Source: Paralichthys olivaceus
Taxonomy: Eukaryota; Chordata; Actinopteri; Pleuronectiformes; Paralichthyidae
Direction: 5' to 3'
Length of the DNA stretch: 64,000 nucleotides
Assembly: GCF_024713975.1 (NCBI RefSeq)
Contig: NC_091103.1
Coordinates: forward strand, 3,600,001-3,664,000
The position numbers and the translations under genes are program-made. This document shows, one piece after another, positions 1-12,900 of this stretch (the stretch's first letter is position 1; each line of letters starts with the position of its first letter). The notes below the pieces were generated by a model that had not been told where the DNA came from, ran no database searches, and saw only the letters and a list, made by a program, of their open reading frames with translations.

Positions 1-1703
1 AGTCAAACCATTTAACCTTCCTCGAGCAGCTTGCTGTCAATTTCTGTTGTCAGCTCCAACTTGGAATCAGAATACAGCCTGAGGGAAAAGTTAAGTTAGA
101 TCACATGCACTTATTCTATTCAAGTATTAAAATATAATGTGTCCCGTTTTTTGGGATGTTGATTAACCAGAGAGGGTCGCTGCTGTCACTTTGAGACACT
201 GCGCTCTGATTATTCAAGATTTACAAGCACGTTGAGCAGGCTGAGTGGATGACTTGAGCATATCTCCTCTGTATATGTGGGGGAGAGAGCGTGTGGGAGG
301 GAGGGAGGAACAGAGCTACCTTCTGATCGGAGTCCTGGGAATATAATCTGCATTTCTTTGATGTAGGTGACTCAGACTTTCATTTGAGAGTGAAGTACCC
401 ACCATAAGAACGTACAGTGATGGGTAAGTGACACATAAACTGTTGTGGAGTGTTTATAAATGAAGCGTGGATGTAAGAAGTGAAGCACAATAGCTGTCTA
501 TCAAATGTCAAAACTCTATATCACAAGTTTACACATTTTTAAAACATATATTTTTTCTTAAAACAAAAAGAAATGCTTGTTAAGTTCCCTGAGATAACGT
601 ATGTTACGATTTGGTAATATACAAAGACAACTGAATTGAAATGTGACTCTCAGGTAAGAGGAATATCACAGGGTTGACCTTAGACATAACATCAATTTAA
701 TGAAATCTATTTTTTTAATTTGTTCACTCATATTATGTTTAAACAATTTCTTGTCCCTTTTCTAAATAAATCATAAATATATTTTAATAAATATTTTCTT
801 TATTGCACATTAACACTTTAAACACAGTCTTAGCAAATGCACATCCTAAATCCTAACGCCAGTGTAACCACCTCATACACCACACCCACAATACCAACCT
901 TCAGCGTGACATTTGAAAGACAGTGTTTGGCCTTCAGGAAACATCCCCCCAATTTAAAACACAATTTAAAACACAATTTAAATCTACTTCCTCTTCTTGG
1001 TTTCATTATCAGACCAGACACTACATTCTTAAATAAGTTTGGTGATCTTGAGCTTTACTGTGTAGTTTTAAAACACATAAGTTTTTTTCTCACACATTTC
1101 TGCAGTGGGAAGCTTCAATCTAAACAGAGGAGGTGGATGAAGACCTCAGGCCAAAATGAAAACTATATATGAACGGTTTCCTCAAACGCGCTGAGGAAAG
1201 AGAAGATTAATGACGCCTGAGACTGCTTTTTCCTCCAGACCCTTTATCATCCACAAAGAACAAATTAAGTTCAGAAGACTGTGCACTTCACCGACATCGT
1301 GTCACATTATTTCTAGGTCATAAAGGTTCGAATTCTGGAAATTATTTGCATGATTTCCCATTTTCACTACAGACCTCCAAAGTGGAGTGTAACCCTCTAA
1401 ACTGTCTTGTACGTCTATGACTTCATGAACTGTGTTAAAACATAATCCTTTTGTCCAAGCTCTTCAAATCTATAGTTATATCAAGAGAAGAAATAAGTCT
1501 TCTTTCGTCTCTGTGAATAAACCTGTTTCCATTGTCTTCATAATTTACAATTTACATACTCTTTCTTCTTCTGTCTCGTTCCTTGCTCTCCCTTGCTCTA
1601 TAAATGGAAAGGGAAATGTATTACAGAGAGCCGTGCAGCTTCATTATTTTGCTTTGAATTAGTTTGGACCACCCTGCTTGAGCCTTTAGTAGCAACACAC
1701 ACT

Positions 1704-1704
<1 letters not shown>

Positions 1705-1759
<55 letters not shown>
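1705..1759. repeat. (GA)n microsatellite
   Basis: About 27 uninterrupted GA dinucleotides followed by a short G run. It explains the artificial Arg-Glu and Ser-Leu reading frames in this place. Confidence 0.97.
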
Positions 1760-1764
<5 letters not shown>

Positions 1765-3917
1765 AAAGTCTGGAATCCAAAGAGCTCAGAGACACATCCA
1801 CTATACTTACTTTGTCTGGGATGTTAGAATTACATTTGTGCTACACTCAGAGGAACACAAATGGTCACCTCATATTTTAATAATCACGTATCGGCCTTGC
1901 AGAGTCAGACCACGGGGTTGACAAACGGAGGTTGAGGTTGAACAGGATTTTATCAAACCTGCATTCAACACTGAATCACTTCATTGAATTCAGACTCATT
2001 TGGTGACCTCACATTTAGTGTCCAGACTCTGGATGACAGAAGACACAGACACAGTACAAGTTTGAGTGGGATCCCCTGAAAATAACATGTACTGCAAATG
2101 ATTTCACTTTTACAATTATAATAAAGAACAGTGTGACATTTATACACACAGTAGAAGATCACTGCCACTCTCATACTTGTCTGTTTAATACTGATTTAAA
2201 ACCAGAAGAAGGTGTGATTAGCTTATAATGACTGGAGGCCGGGGGGGAGCTGATCCCCACACTCAAGAAACTTCTAAAATTGTGACCTTTAAAAGTTGTG
2301 GCAGGAGCATTTGCTCACCTACGGACAGAGGTAAGCTGTTTCAAACTTTGAGACAAGCTAAGCAAACAGCCCTCTAGCTTCATGTTTAATTTACAAACAT
2401 GAGAATGAGTCAATTATGTGTCTGCATCTGGACAAAAGATGTATTTTCTAACATTTAGCTGACTAACAAAGATTTCCACTTCTATTTGTTGTTATCTTAT
2501 TAGTATTGATTAACTGAGGGTAATACAATCTAACAGTGAAAACATTTATCCCTGCTCTCCTAATGTTAACTGCAGCTAACTCTGGACATGGTGCACAATA
2601 TGAATCTAAAGGAGAAACAACCTGTAGTATTGTGTTGTTGTGTTTCAGAGGGTTATTCAACCTGACAAAAATCAAGGAAGTGCTGAAATTCATTCCTATC
2701 CTTGCTTTTTATTTATTTTTGTAATAAACCATTTCGTTATTTAAAGTCACAATACCAGCTATCAGCAACTTCCATTGTACTTGTATAGATGAAAAAAAAA
2801 ATCTTGTGCGTGGGCCTTGGAGAGATTTGTGTCTATTCTTGATTGCCTGAGTTTCCCCCGTCTCCAGCAAAGCATTTCAGCCTCACTCTATTGATTTGTC
2901 CAGTGTAGTGCCCACATTGACTGTGTGGTGTGATGTGAAAGCAAAGCAGAAAACTACACTGAGACAAATGGAAGGAATGGAGAGAGGTACAACTGGAGGC
3001 ACGGAGCACCGACAGAAAAATATATACAAAATGACAAAAGGTCAGAAAAGAATATGTAAGTACTGTGTATTTTTCTTCCTCCAGTCTGTAAACAGTAACT
3101 CAGTCAAGGTTTTTCGGCTCAGTTTACTTTATGAGTCAAGAGGGAAAGTTGGACGGTAGAATGTCTGTGATGTATTTACACATGTAAGTGGCATAGTAAT
3201 GATATATTTTTCCAGTGAAACCACAGATTGCAACCTACTGGCAACAGTAAGTGAGCTACACTGTGATCATCATCTCTCAAAATGATCCTTACTCTAAGTA
3301 GCAAATCCCTGAGACAAACACAATGCAGGTGGCAAACACACATGAAAACAATCATTTTGAATGAATGTAGAAATATGGAGGAGCTGACACCATCCAATCC
3401 TTGTCTGACAGAAGGACAGCCTGACAACACAATGCCTCATGGCTGTTGTGGTGGCATACAAATACATAAAACTCAGAAAACTCAGTACACTCAGGACAGG
3501 TTAACCAAAATATTCACCAAGAATTGCCGCTCTCCATCTCAAACCGGTTAATTAAGCTTAGAATGAGATTTAAATGTCCAATTATCCATTATCACGAAGG
3601 TGAATTAAAGATGCCAGCATTCAAAATAAACAAATCCTCTCAACTTGGAGAGCAATAGATGTCCGGCATCTCTTTGGATACACGTTAAAAGAGACATTGA
3701 ATTTAACACCTGGAGCTCTATTCCTAAACAATGAACTACAAGGAATAAAAGACATCACGTGAAATGTTTTCAATTTTTTGTAAGACGTCAACATCTGATG
3801 CTAAATTTTGATTTTTTTGTCTATAATTGATTTTTCCCTGTGTGACTTTTATCAGTATTCACAAACAATGTTGAAATCTGACCATCAGGGACACCTTCTC
3901 TTGCTTGTAACACAGAT

Positions 3918-4430
3918 GGGTGCCTGAAATGCACACCCTAGTTACAGGGGTTCAACAGGGCTCAATGCTAGGACCCTTTATCTACAGCGCCACTTGGTCC
4001 TGTCCTGTAAACTCAACTCAAAGCTCATACAACTGCTATATTGACGATGCCGCGCTGTTATTCATGTATTATCTGTACACTTCAACATTCTGTGAAATGA
4101 GCCTTAAAATCTGAGTGATTTGTTTCTTCCACTCAAGGGAGGTGGCCAAGTGCTCATTGAAGCCTTTATCGTCTACTGCAACTCCCACCTCGCTGTGTCA
4201 GCCAACACACCACACAGACAGCCCAGAAGTCTAGTATGCATTTCCTGTCCAACTTCCCAAAGTTTTTCCACACTACTCTGCTTTCCAGTTCACTACATTG
4301 GCTCCATGTTGCTGTTATCCAATACTTCTCTACACAGACAGCCTATACAGAGCTATATTTTAATAGACTTCAACTTTCTCTCATGATCACTGCATTGGCT
4401 GCATTAGTCGCATTGCACTTTTGGTTGTAG
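3918..4430 (+). mobile_element. Decayed non-LTR retrotransposon (L2/Rex-like) reverse-transcriptase fragment
   Basis: Frame pieces on the plus strand resemble the 3' half of fish LINE ORF2. The piece at 3920-4114 has GVQQGSMLGPF, matching the conserved GVPQGSVLGP block, followed by YNCYIDDA at the place of the YADD catalytic motif. Further on, a frame from 4120 has EAFIVYCNS, resembling the AFI-YCN block, and one from 4236 has LHWLHVAVIQY, resembling the LHWLPV block. The gaps are shorter than in intact elements, the frame shifts, and stops intervene. It is a short dead remnant. The exact LINE clade is uncertain. Confidence 0.65.
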
Positions 4431-6453
4431 AGGGCTGTACTCGTGTTTCAAGGTCTGTTAAGTTATGTGCTACAGTTATAGTACAAGTACAGAGGCTGGC
4501 AAGGTTACCATGGTTACTGATGTCTTCAGCCGTCTCCATCCGGCTGTCTCATGACTCTCACCTTGCATGTGTTAGCAGTCCCTCATGAGTATGAAGTGGT
4601 CCCTACATTCTTACTAAAATAATAAATAAATATTTCTATAAATATCATTTGTATGTCTTTATTTGACAGGAGAGTGAAGGTGAGACAGGAAGCAGGGTCA
4701 GAGAGCACGGGAGTAACATGCATCCGAGTAGAACCAAGGACCAGCTGCTCAAGGTTTGTGCCCATGTGGTATGCAGCATAACCATGTGGCTATCACTTCG
4801 CCCCCACACTACATTATGATTTAAGCAAAGCACAAGTTGCTCAAAAATAATTAAGCAAATGTGTCACCCTTGTAACATTGTTTGGTGCTTGTGCTAAATG
4901 ATGCTCAAATATTTCGAGAGATTTGCATAAACTTCTCCTTTATATTTCCTTGTAAGCTCCAAAGCTATAGAGAGAGCTCCTCTCCCACACTGAACAGCAA
5001 CAGGGTGACATTTGTTAATGACTAGCCGAGAGGAGGAGCGTGTGTTCCCCAACGCCTCTTATTTAAGGCTGACATTTTATCCTGACAACGGGTACCTGCA
5101 CGCAAACCGCAATGATTTGGAAATGTCACAAGTCCAACCTTTGAGGCAAAGTAGTTTGTTTCACCCGACTGGTGTAGACTGAATCCCATCAGCCCTTTAT
5201 GCACTTTACAGTTTTGGCAATGAGGATCCCTTCCTGCTCTATCCCAGCCCATATCTCAGGGATCATCTTACATATTCACGAGCCACTGGCTCAGTGCACC
5301 TCTGGCAATGCTGTTAGTCAGATTGGCTTGTAATACACCATGATGTCAACATGTCTCATCTTTCATATGTTCGTTTCTGGCTCTATCTCAAATTCAAGGC
5401 TCCAACTCTAAATGTCTGCCAGAGAATACAATTAAATGAAAGACAGATAATTTTCATCCTGGGATATGATGAGATTTAAGGAATCATCCACAAGTTGATG
5501 ATTCAGAATTTGCTTTATGTATCACTCTCTGCAAGCCTGTTGTGTAACAGCTAATATTGTGTTGTTGAAGCTTGGTGCCAATCCCAGTGCTGACTTAGCT
5601 TCGCTTAGGTTCACTTGCAAAAGGCAGATAATTCGTAACATTTGGCTTCTCCTCTGATACCTGGCAATGGCAGAAAAGGTATTCAATGGTTCAATGGTAC
5701 AATGATATGCAAAAAGACAGGATATGTTCCATTTTGATCCTTCCTCCAGTCTCCACTTCTTGTCTTTACTCTGTCACAGACCTTTTTCATAGAGCATCTG
5801 AGATTGAAATGAGGAGGAATATACAGTATGACAGATACAGTAACTGGGAAGAGCAGGGATGGGCCTTATCAACACCCCCAGTACATCTATTAAAGCAGTT
5901 ATCTCCCCCAGGTCACACTGATGGGACCAAAGGCTGAGCTCTTTAAGGTCTGATTAGTACTCTATTCCTCAAGATCCCTATTGTTAGATAAAACCCTCCA
6001 TTTATGGCTCCTTAATTATCTTGAGCAGCTCGGCACTGCCAGAAGCCCTTGTGATATTCCATTATTCTAATCCTATTAAAATAGGATTATGCTTGTCATC
6101 ATTTTTCACTATCACTATTGCTCATGAATGTAGCAGCTGGCCGTAGCTATGCTGCCAAAAGTGATGGCTTGTCTTAATCCCACCAACAAAGCCTTACTGG
6201 TGAACTGTTTCCCAGAGAGCTCAAATAGTTCTCAATAGGCACCTCAGCCCCACAAGTCAAGGTCTGGAAACAATACTCTCTAACTTCCCTACCCCGAGAA
6301 GGCATTGTGCCCCGAATACATAGATTCCAGATGAGGGGATCATGAACAGCAGGGCAGTGTAGTTTTAAAATATTTTTTTCTAATATAACTCAAGTGCCCA
6401 TTTCTGTGCTGGTATGTGTAGTCAGCCTGAGACAGAAGAACAAAGTGTGGGGA

Positions 6454-6486
6454 GACGATGTGAGACGATGTGAGCCGATGTGAGCC
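6454..6486. repeat. Short tandem repeat, 11-bp unit
   Basis: Three adjacent near-identical units of the form GACGATGTGA / GCCGATGTGA occur inside sorl1 intron 6. No function is apparent. Confidence 0.7.
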
Positions 6487-7932
6487 AGAGCTAGTGTGGT
6501 ACTCGCTTGATGTTAGTTGTAGCTACATTATGTTCTGCTAGACCTCAACAACCTTTGGTCGGATTTTTAATTCAGCCCCACGCCTGCCCTGCTGGATGGA
6601 GGTGGTTGACTCTGCCAGTGAAGATCATCCTACTCCTGGTCCAGGAAAGCTCCTGCTGTATTATCTTAATGTGTGACATCTCCTTGTTCTGTCTAAATAG
6701 TGTTTGAAGATGTAGAAAAAAGAAGGCTGCAGTTTCGTCACCCTGTTGTGTATGAATGTGAATAAAATCAACCAGCTTCATTTTAATAAAATAAACAATA
6801 CTAAAGCACTAAATGAACCAATATATGTCACTGCCCAAATGCAGCATACCCATAAAGGACTCACCTATCAAATAGGGACAAGGGATATGTATTGCATTTC
6901 CTGAAATATTTGTTTAGACTTCTGTCTTCTTAGAACACAATGAGAATGAACATTATTAATTAGAATCAACCACATCCTCCACAGGGAATGATTGAGGCTG
7001 CTTTATGTTGTTGTATATAGTTATATCTACACTGTCTAACGCTGCCTTCTTGTTGTGTTCACTGTAAATTCCATCGCACAGATCATGCACTTGCAGATAA
7101 CACAGACAGATCACGATCTCTCTCAGACACTCACAAACAACAGGCCACAGAGAACAGCTTCCTCAGCATCTTCAGATCATGTCGCTAGTTGAAAGTGCAT
7201 AAGCAGTATTCACATTTCTTTGAAAAGCATTTCTGTCCAGAGCAGCATGTTTAACAAGGGAGGAGGTGAGATCCTAATCATATCTACCCTTGGCTCTAAT
7301 TGTCTGCTGCCTAAATGAGGCTTCCACTATCCAAACACTGACTAACAAAGACAAACATACAGTGTTTCCAGTTGCCTCCAGCCAAATATTGATCTCACAT
7401 CTGTTACACTCAGCAGAATTTGCTGAAGTGGGAAAGTGGTTACTCACTACACTGCTTCACTTTGCTGTAATACAATGTGGGCTTTTTAAAATGCATGCAG
7501 GTGCACAGCAGGAAATGCCTTGTTTAAGATGCTACATTACATTTCAGGAACGATATCCATCTAACCACAGGAGAACTGCTCTGCGACAATACAGCGAAAC
7601 ACACAAATGTGCTTAATTACTTTCTAGCAACCATACTACACTGCAAATTGTAATGATTAAATTAGATTTAGAGGGTTCCTGGGCAGTATTACTCGATTTT
7701 CAACTTGATATTTTATGCCACTAAATAACATTTAGGAAATGGAGCTAGAGCTGCGGTGTGATTAGCTTAGCATAGAGACTGATAAAGAAAAAGATTGTGG
7801 TCAAAACATCCTTTGTAAATTCATTCTTAATCAAAATGAAATGAATAAACTGTTACAGTTTGAGTAGTGTCATTGGATCAACTAAACACATTTCATATAT
7901 ATTTAACTACAAATGACTTCTCTCTCTCTTAC

Positions 7933-9949
7933 CCGAGTGGTGGTGGCGAACATGTACTTGTCTCGGAGCTGGAAGCTGTCCACCTGCTCCAGGATCACTC
8001 TGCGGTTCTGTTCACTCTGGAAGAAGTCGGTGCTGCTGAGAATGGTGGACACTCCCTGGGGCTCGTGTCTCTGGACCAGCACTGTGGTGGGGGGGTCATA
8101 GGGCTCCACACCCCTGGGGTGGTGGGAGATGGGAGGAAGAGAAAGGGAGGATGGGAAGGATGTTAGAAGAGGTATTGTAAAAAGCAAGGGCAGATAATGG
8201 AGGACGAGAGATGTTTGTCAGCCAACTCTTCTTGAGACACTTTGTTTGCATATTTCTACGTTAATCCATTTGCTTCCTTCCAAAAACAGCAGTTTTCGAG
8301 GTTACTTAATGGAGTACAAGTAGGCCCACATAAAACTTTTAACACCCCCTTCCTCCATCTATGCCAACCACCAACAGGAAACCCTCTTCAGTCTCTCTCT
8401 CTTCACGGGCCAGCACTTTCTATGTGTCATCACCAAAAAGCTGCTGTGATGCTGTCGCTTAATTCTAAATCGATTCTGTTCAAACTATAATCAAACTTAC
8501 TTACTTACTTGCACGCTGTGGTCCCGACTTGTTTAAGCTGTGACAGAATACACATAACTCTGTAACAACACTGTACAACCACAGGTGTTTCACAGTTTCG
8601 ACAAGTACAACAGAGCGAGACATCTTCTGTTCAGTGGACCACGTCACATCAGTGTCAGAGGTGCTATTCTCAGTTATTTCACCTGCATTGTAAAATAAGG
8701 TGAGAAACAGGCTGTTCAACATCTGAATAATCGTTCCAGCTCGAAGAACTTTACTCAACATCTTCAGAAGTGTGAGTGTCAAGAGAACCTGCTTCACCAC
8801 CTGGAATAACTGAGTACTTCTGGCCTTCACTGAGCTGCTTCAGAAGCTTCTCACACCGACAAAGAGTCCTCGTCAGTTTCTGCTACAGAAATGGGCAAAT
8901 TTCAAGAAAATAAACGTCTGAGTCTATCAACTGCGACGTGATTATTAAAGTGAAAATATCTGGTCAACCTTGACAGACAGCACGGTCAAACTATTTATGA
9001 CTAAGGTTGCTTCAAAAGCCACGGAGCAGAGAATCGTCCAGAATGAATGAAGTAGATTCACGGCTTCTTGTGCCTTCCAAATCAGAGTGTTTTCCTGCGG
9101 AGTCTCGAGAGGCGAACAGAGAGAGCAGTGTCTTGGCTCAGCTCTGCCTCAGTGGCATTCTCTCAAAGAGCCCTGTTTAACTGATGGACACTGTCTGGGC
9201 ACAGAGTGCTTGGAGAGCTATTCCCAGTCTGTCTCTGTCCCTTCCTTTGAATACATCTTTTAAACGCCTCTGAAACACCCTTCCTCCACTGTGTTGGCAG
9301 TTTCTCATTTTCCTCAAGTCCTGTTTTTTACTGAAATGGTTTTGTAGGAAAATATCAACAGGTTTCTCTTTACAGCAAATAGTGAACACATTCACTTCCC
9401 CGTCCTAAAAGAAGATCAGTCTGAGTCATGCAGTCGTGTTTAAAGGGAAAGGTCATCTGCTGTCTACAAGGTAATACAGGAACAAAAACGCTTGACTTCT
9501 TTTAACTTGGCGTAGATCCTCTGATTGATCCACACTCACTGAGCACTTCAGAAGTTGGAAAGTTTCCTCAGAGATTCTGCTCCATGTTATCATGAATGGA
9601 TCAAATCTTCTCTGCAGATTTATCAGCTGCACATTCAAGCTGCAAATCTTCTGTTCTACCACATGACAAAGGTTTGACTTTGTGACTATGTGAGCATCAT
9701 TCTCATGAGATATCAGAAGAACTCTTTTGGATAATTGGCTGTGCCTGGTGAAGTAGTTTAAAATTAAAACTCCAGAAAACATTGTCACCAGCTCACTGCC
9801 GTGTCTTATCCTAATGTAATTGCAAATGTTGTGAGTCACAGCCTATATGTCTGTGTGGCTTCTAGTCTAGAATTATTCTCCTGTACAGCTGTGCGAAGCT
9901 CATGTACTGTAAAAGCTCAGCCCCTCCTTGCCTCGCACTCTCTCTCTCT

Positions 9950-9989
<40 letters not shown>

Positions 9990-12900
9990 TACAACAGGAT
10001 GTGTCTGATGTTTTTTTTTGCTGTGAGAACAAATATGATCAAGAAGGGAGGTTCGATCACAAGCGATCTCTGGAGACATTCTAACACCAGGTGTGAAGTG
10101 ATGAGCTCCGAGCTGTCCTCTTGTGATCGCATCACCTGAGACGGATGTTAATAATAACACCAGGTCTGAACAGCACCTCTGTGATCAGGGATTCTTACCA
10201 AAAGTAGGTCTTCACATGCTCTTGGATCAACACCCATGTCTCCCCAAAGTCGTCTGATTTCCACAGCTGCAGGGGGAAGGAAGGGAGAGAGGGTGCAAGT
10301 AGAGGGAGGCGGGTAGGGGGGAGAGGGGGAGGGTGAAGATGAAGAGGGGGTGCAATGTAAAAATGTAGGTCAAGCTCATTCCTTTACTTTGGCTCTTTCA
10401 CTTGTGACGAGAATACTGGGGAGCCATTTGGCACTTTTGTGCTTGAACTCGACAATGAAACCAAAAGAGCTTACATGCAAAAATCTAAGCAACCAATCAT
10501 CTCCTCTCCTGGTTACCACAGACTCCACACAAAGCACTTAATCAGACCGTGCTGAAAAATTTAAAAGCAGCTCAGAGGGAGCAGAATATATTAAATTCAT
10601 TGAAACCAGACAATGAAACTTTACTTTTTCTGACACAAATAAATGTAGGTATGTTAATAGGACTGGTAGAATGTTTGTAAATGAAAATATTGTCTGTCTA
10701 GCCATCTTCATAAATATCTCCACAAAGACAGTGCACCTATAAATAAGATTGGACTTCCTCCCATGAAGACAGAAGCCGTCTTTACCTGCTTGTTTGGGTG
10801 GGAGCTGTCGTAGGCCAGCACCAGGTTAGAGCTTCTGCTGTGGAGCAGCAGGTCTGTTGGTTTGAAGGGCAGGGAGAAGCCCTGGACGCCCTTACAGAAG
10901 TCAAACGTGTTCCAGAGGTAGTTGTTGGTGGAGTCTACAAAAAGGTACTGAAGAAGAAGAAACACACACACACACACACACGTCATGAGACATTTCAGGC
11001 AGAAATACAGCGTGCTGTCATTTCTAAACTCATTCGACAAAAATATTCTTAGGAAGGAAGACGAGATACTTACACAAGGAGTTTATTCCCCAGACTCATT
11101 ACAAAGTTTGATGATGTAATTGCACAGTGCTAATCCCACTACTCTCAGCTGGCTTCAATGTGCTGTGTCACTGTATTCCCAGTAACCTCTCAATGATGCA
11201 TAATCAGGACACAGCGCAGCTTCACTGACTTAAGGCCGAATCACCACAGACCAATGGGAAAATTAAAAAGACGTAGGGTAGCATTATGTTATTAATAATC
11301 TTTAGAGGGACGCGCCAGACAATTCAGTATTACTTTCCATCAAGTTGTGGAACTCACAACAGAACAGACATTTTTAACATGCACCTTCAAATCTGCTTCC
11401 TGATTCCACCGGCACACACACGACCAGCATGTGTTTTCATGTGTGTTAGTGTAGATGGAGTCTACTTCTGATATGGAGACAGAACATGTAGCAACAAACA
11501 AATTCATTGGTACCTTAGCCAAAGTGAACTAAATTAGTATCCAGGAGCACGTGACCATGTTGCACACCATGGTCTGCCTGTAACCACTGACCCCGGGCTG
11601 TGACTCACCCTCCTGTTGTCTGCAGGACTGTGGTAGAACTGGGAGATGACCTGCTTGCTGCCTTCCTTAAACTTGGGCCCTGAGAGCTGGAACTTGTCTG
11701 AGACGAGCGTGAAAGTGGTTCCGTAATCATACGACACGTAGACCTGGAGACAATAGAGACAGAGAGGGATCAGCGCCTACACACATCCCATGGCTCTAGA
11801 ATTTAGCATGTAGATCAGATCTGAACAATTTATTTTTACAGCAAAAGGATATAGATGATGAGTAACTAGAATTACAGCCCTGTGGTTGTAGAAGAAGAAA
11901 CTTCTTCTACAAGAAGTTTATTTTCAGACTCATATGAGGTCACTCTTACTTTTCACCTCTAAAATCTAATCAGCTTCAAAATTTGAAGAATTTAAAATTG
12001 ACTTTTGATGACTTGTCCTAAACTGAAAAAGAAATGATTATATTACTTCTTGTGGACAAACTACAAACCCCTGCTGTCTCTAGAATGTGAAATCCTCCCA
12101 TTTACTGTATGTGACTGAACATGCTGAGGCAGTTCCATAATTTAATATTTAAATACCTAATGTGACAAACTATTTGGCTTTAAAGTTATAGTTACATCTA
12201 TATATGTGTGGTCTAAACTGAACAATTCTTTGAATTTCAAATAAAAATGAAGATGATGCTAGTATTAAAGTTACAAACACATCATAATGAAACCATTTCA
12301 GCGACAAATTAAATTGGGGAAGAAGGAAGCAGCTCAGATGGGGGAGGAGGAAATAGAGGAAACATCTGCACACCGTCTACTGTCTGCTTTCTTACAGACA
12401 ATGTGCAGGTGTTTTACCTCCTTTTCTTTAGTTGTCTCTGCTCCACCTGTGCACTTGACATTCAGAACATTCAGGTGTGCAAGAGAGTTTTCTTTTAAAA
12501 GATGCAGAAATAGAGGAAGAAATAAGAGAAATGTTCTGTTTCTTGAACTTGATTAATGTGACAATCATAACATCACCAGCAACATGTTAGACAAGTGTGA
12601 CCACGTACACGTTCTGCAGCGCTAAAAACAGAGCTTTGGATCAATGTGCGCTTGTAGCCACTGTAGCTTTGAGACATAAGCATGCTAACTTGTTTTGTTT
12701 TTGCATTGGGTACTTACAGAGCTGGTCCTGGTCCCGGTGGCTCCAGCGCTGTCTCGGGCCAAAGCTACAATGACGTTGCTCTTCTCTCCAGCCCAGTGCA
12801 CCACCATCTGGTTATGGGAGTCATTCAGGTTGGCCTGCAGGACACAAACAGGTGGACGTAAATATGCATGTCACAGAAAAGGCAAGCTTGGAAACACTGC

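Larger units (their letters stand above)
1..7932. other. sorl1 intron 6 region: AT-rich, no supported exon
   Basis: The next expected sorl1 exon, which would continue the propeller after the DKYMFAT block, was not recognised here. The stretch is therefore best read as intron 6, running past the left edge. It holds a GA microsatellite (1705-1759), a decayed LINE fragment (about 3918-4430) and a short tandem motif (6454-6486). Two weak exon-like segments, at 12-78 (minus) and about 240-424 (plus), are given as findings. Nothing else stands out. Confidence 0.55.

Noticed and set aside
3920-4114. Possible functional reverse transcriptase gene
   Set aside because: Conserved blocks are too close together, frames shift and stops intervene. 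It is a dead LINE remnant.
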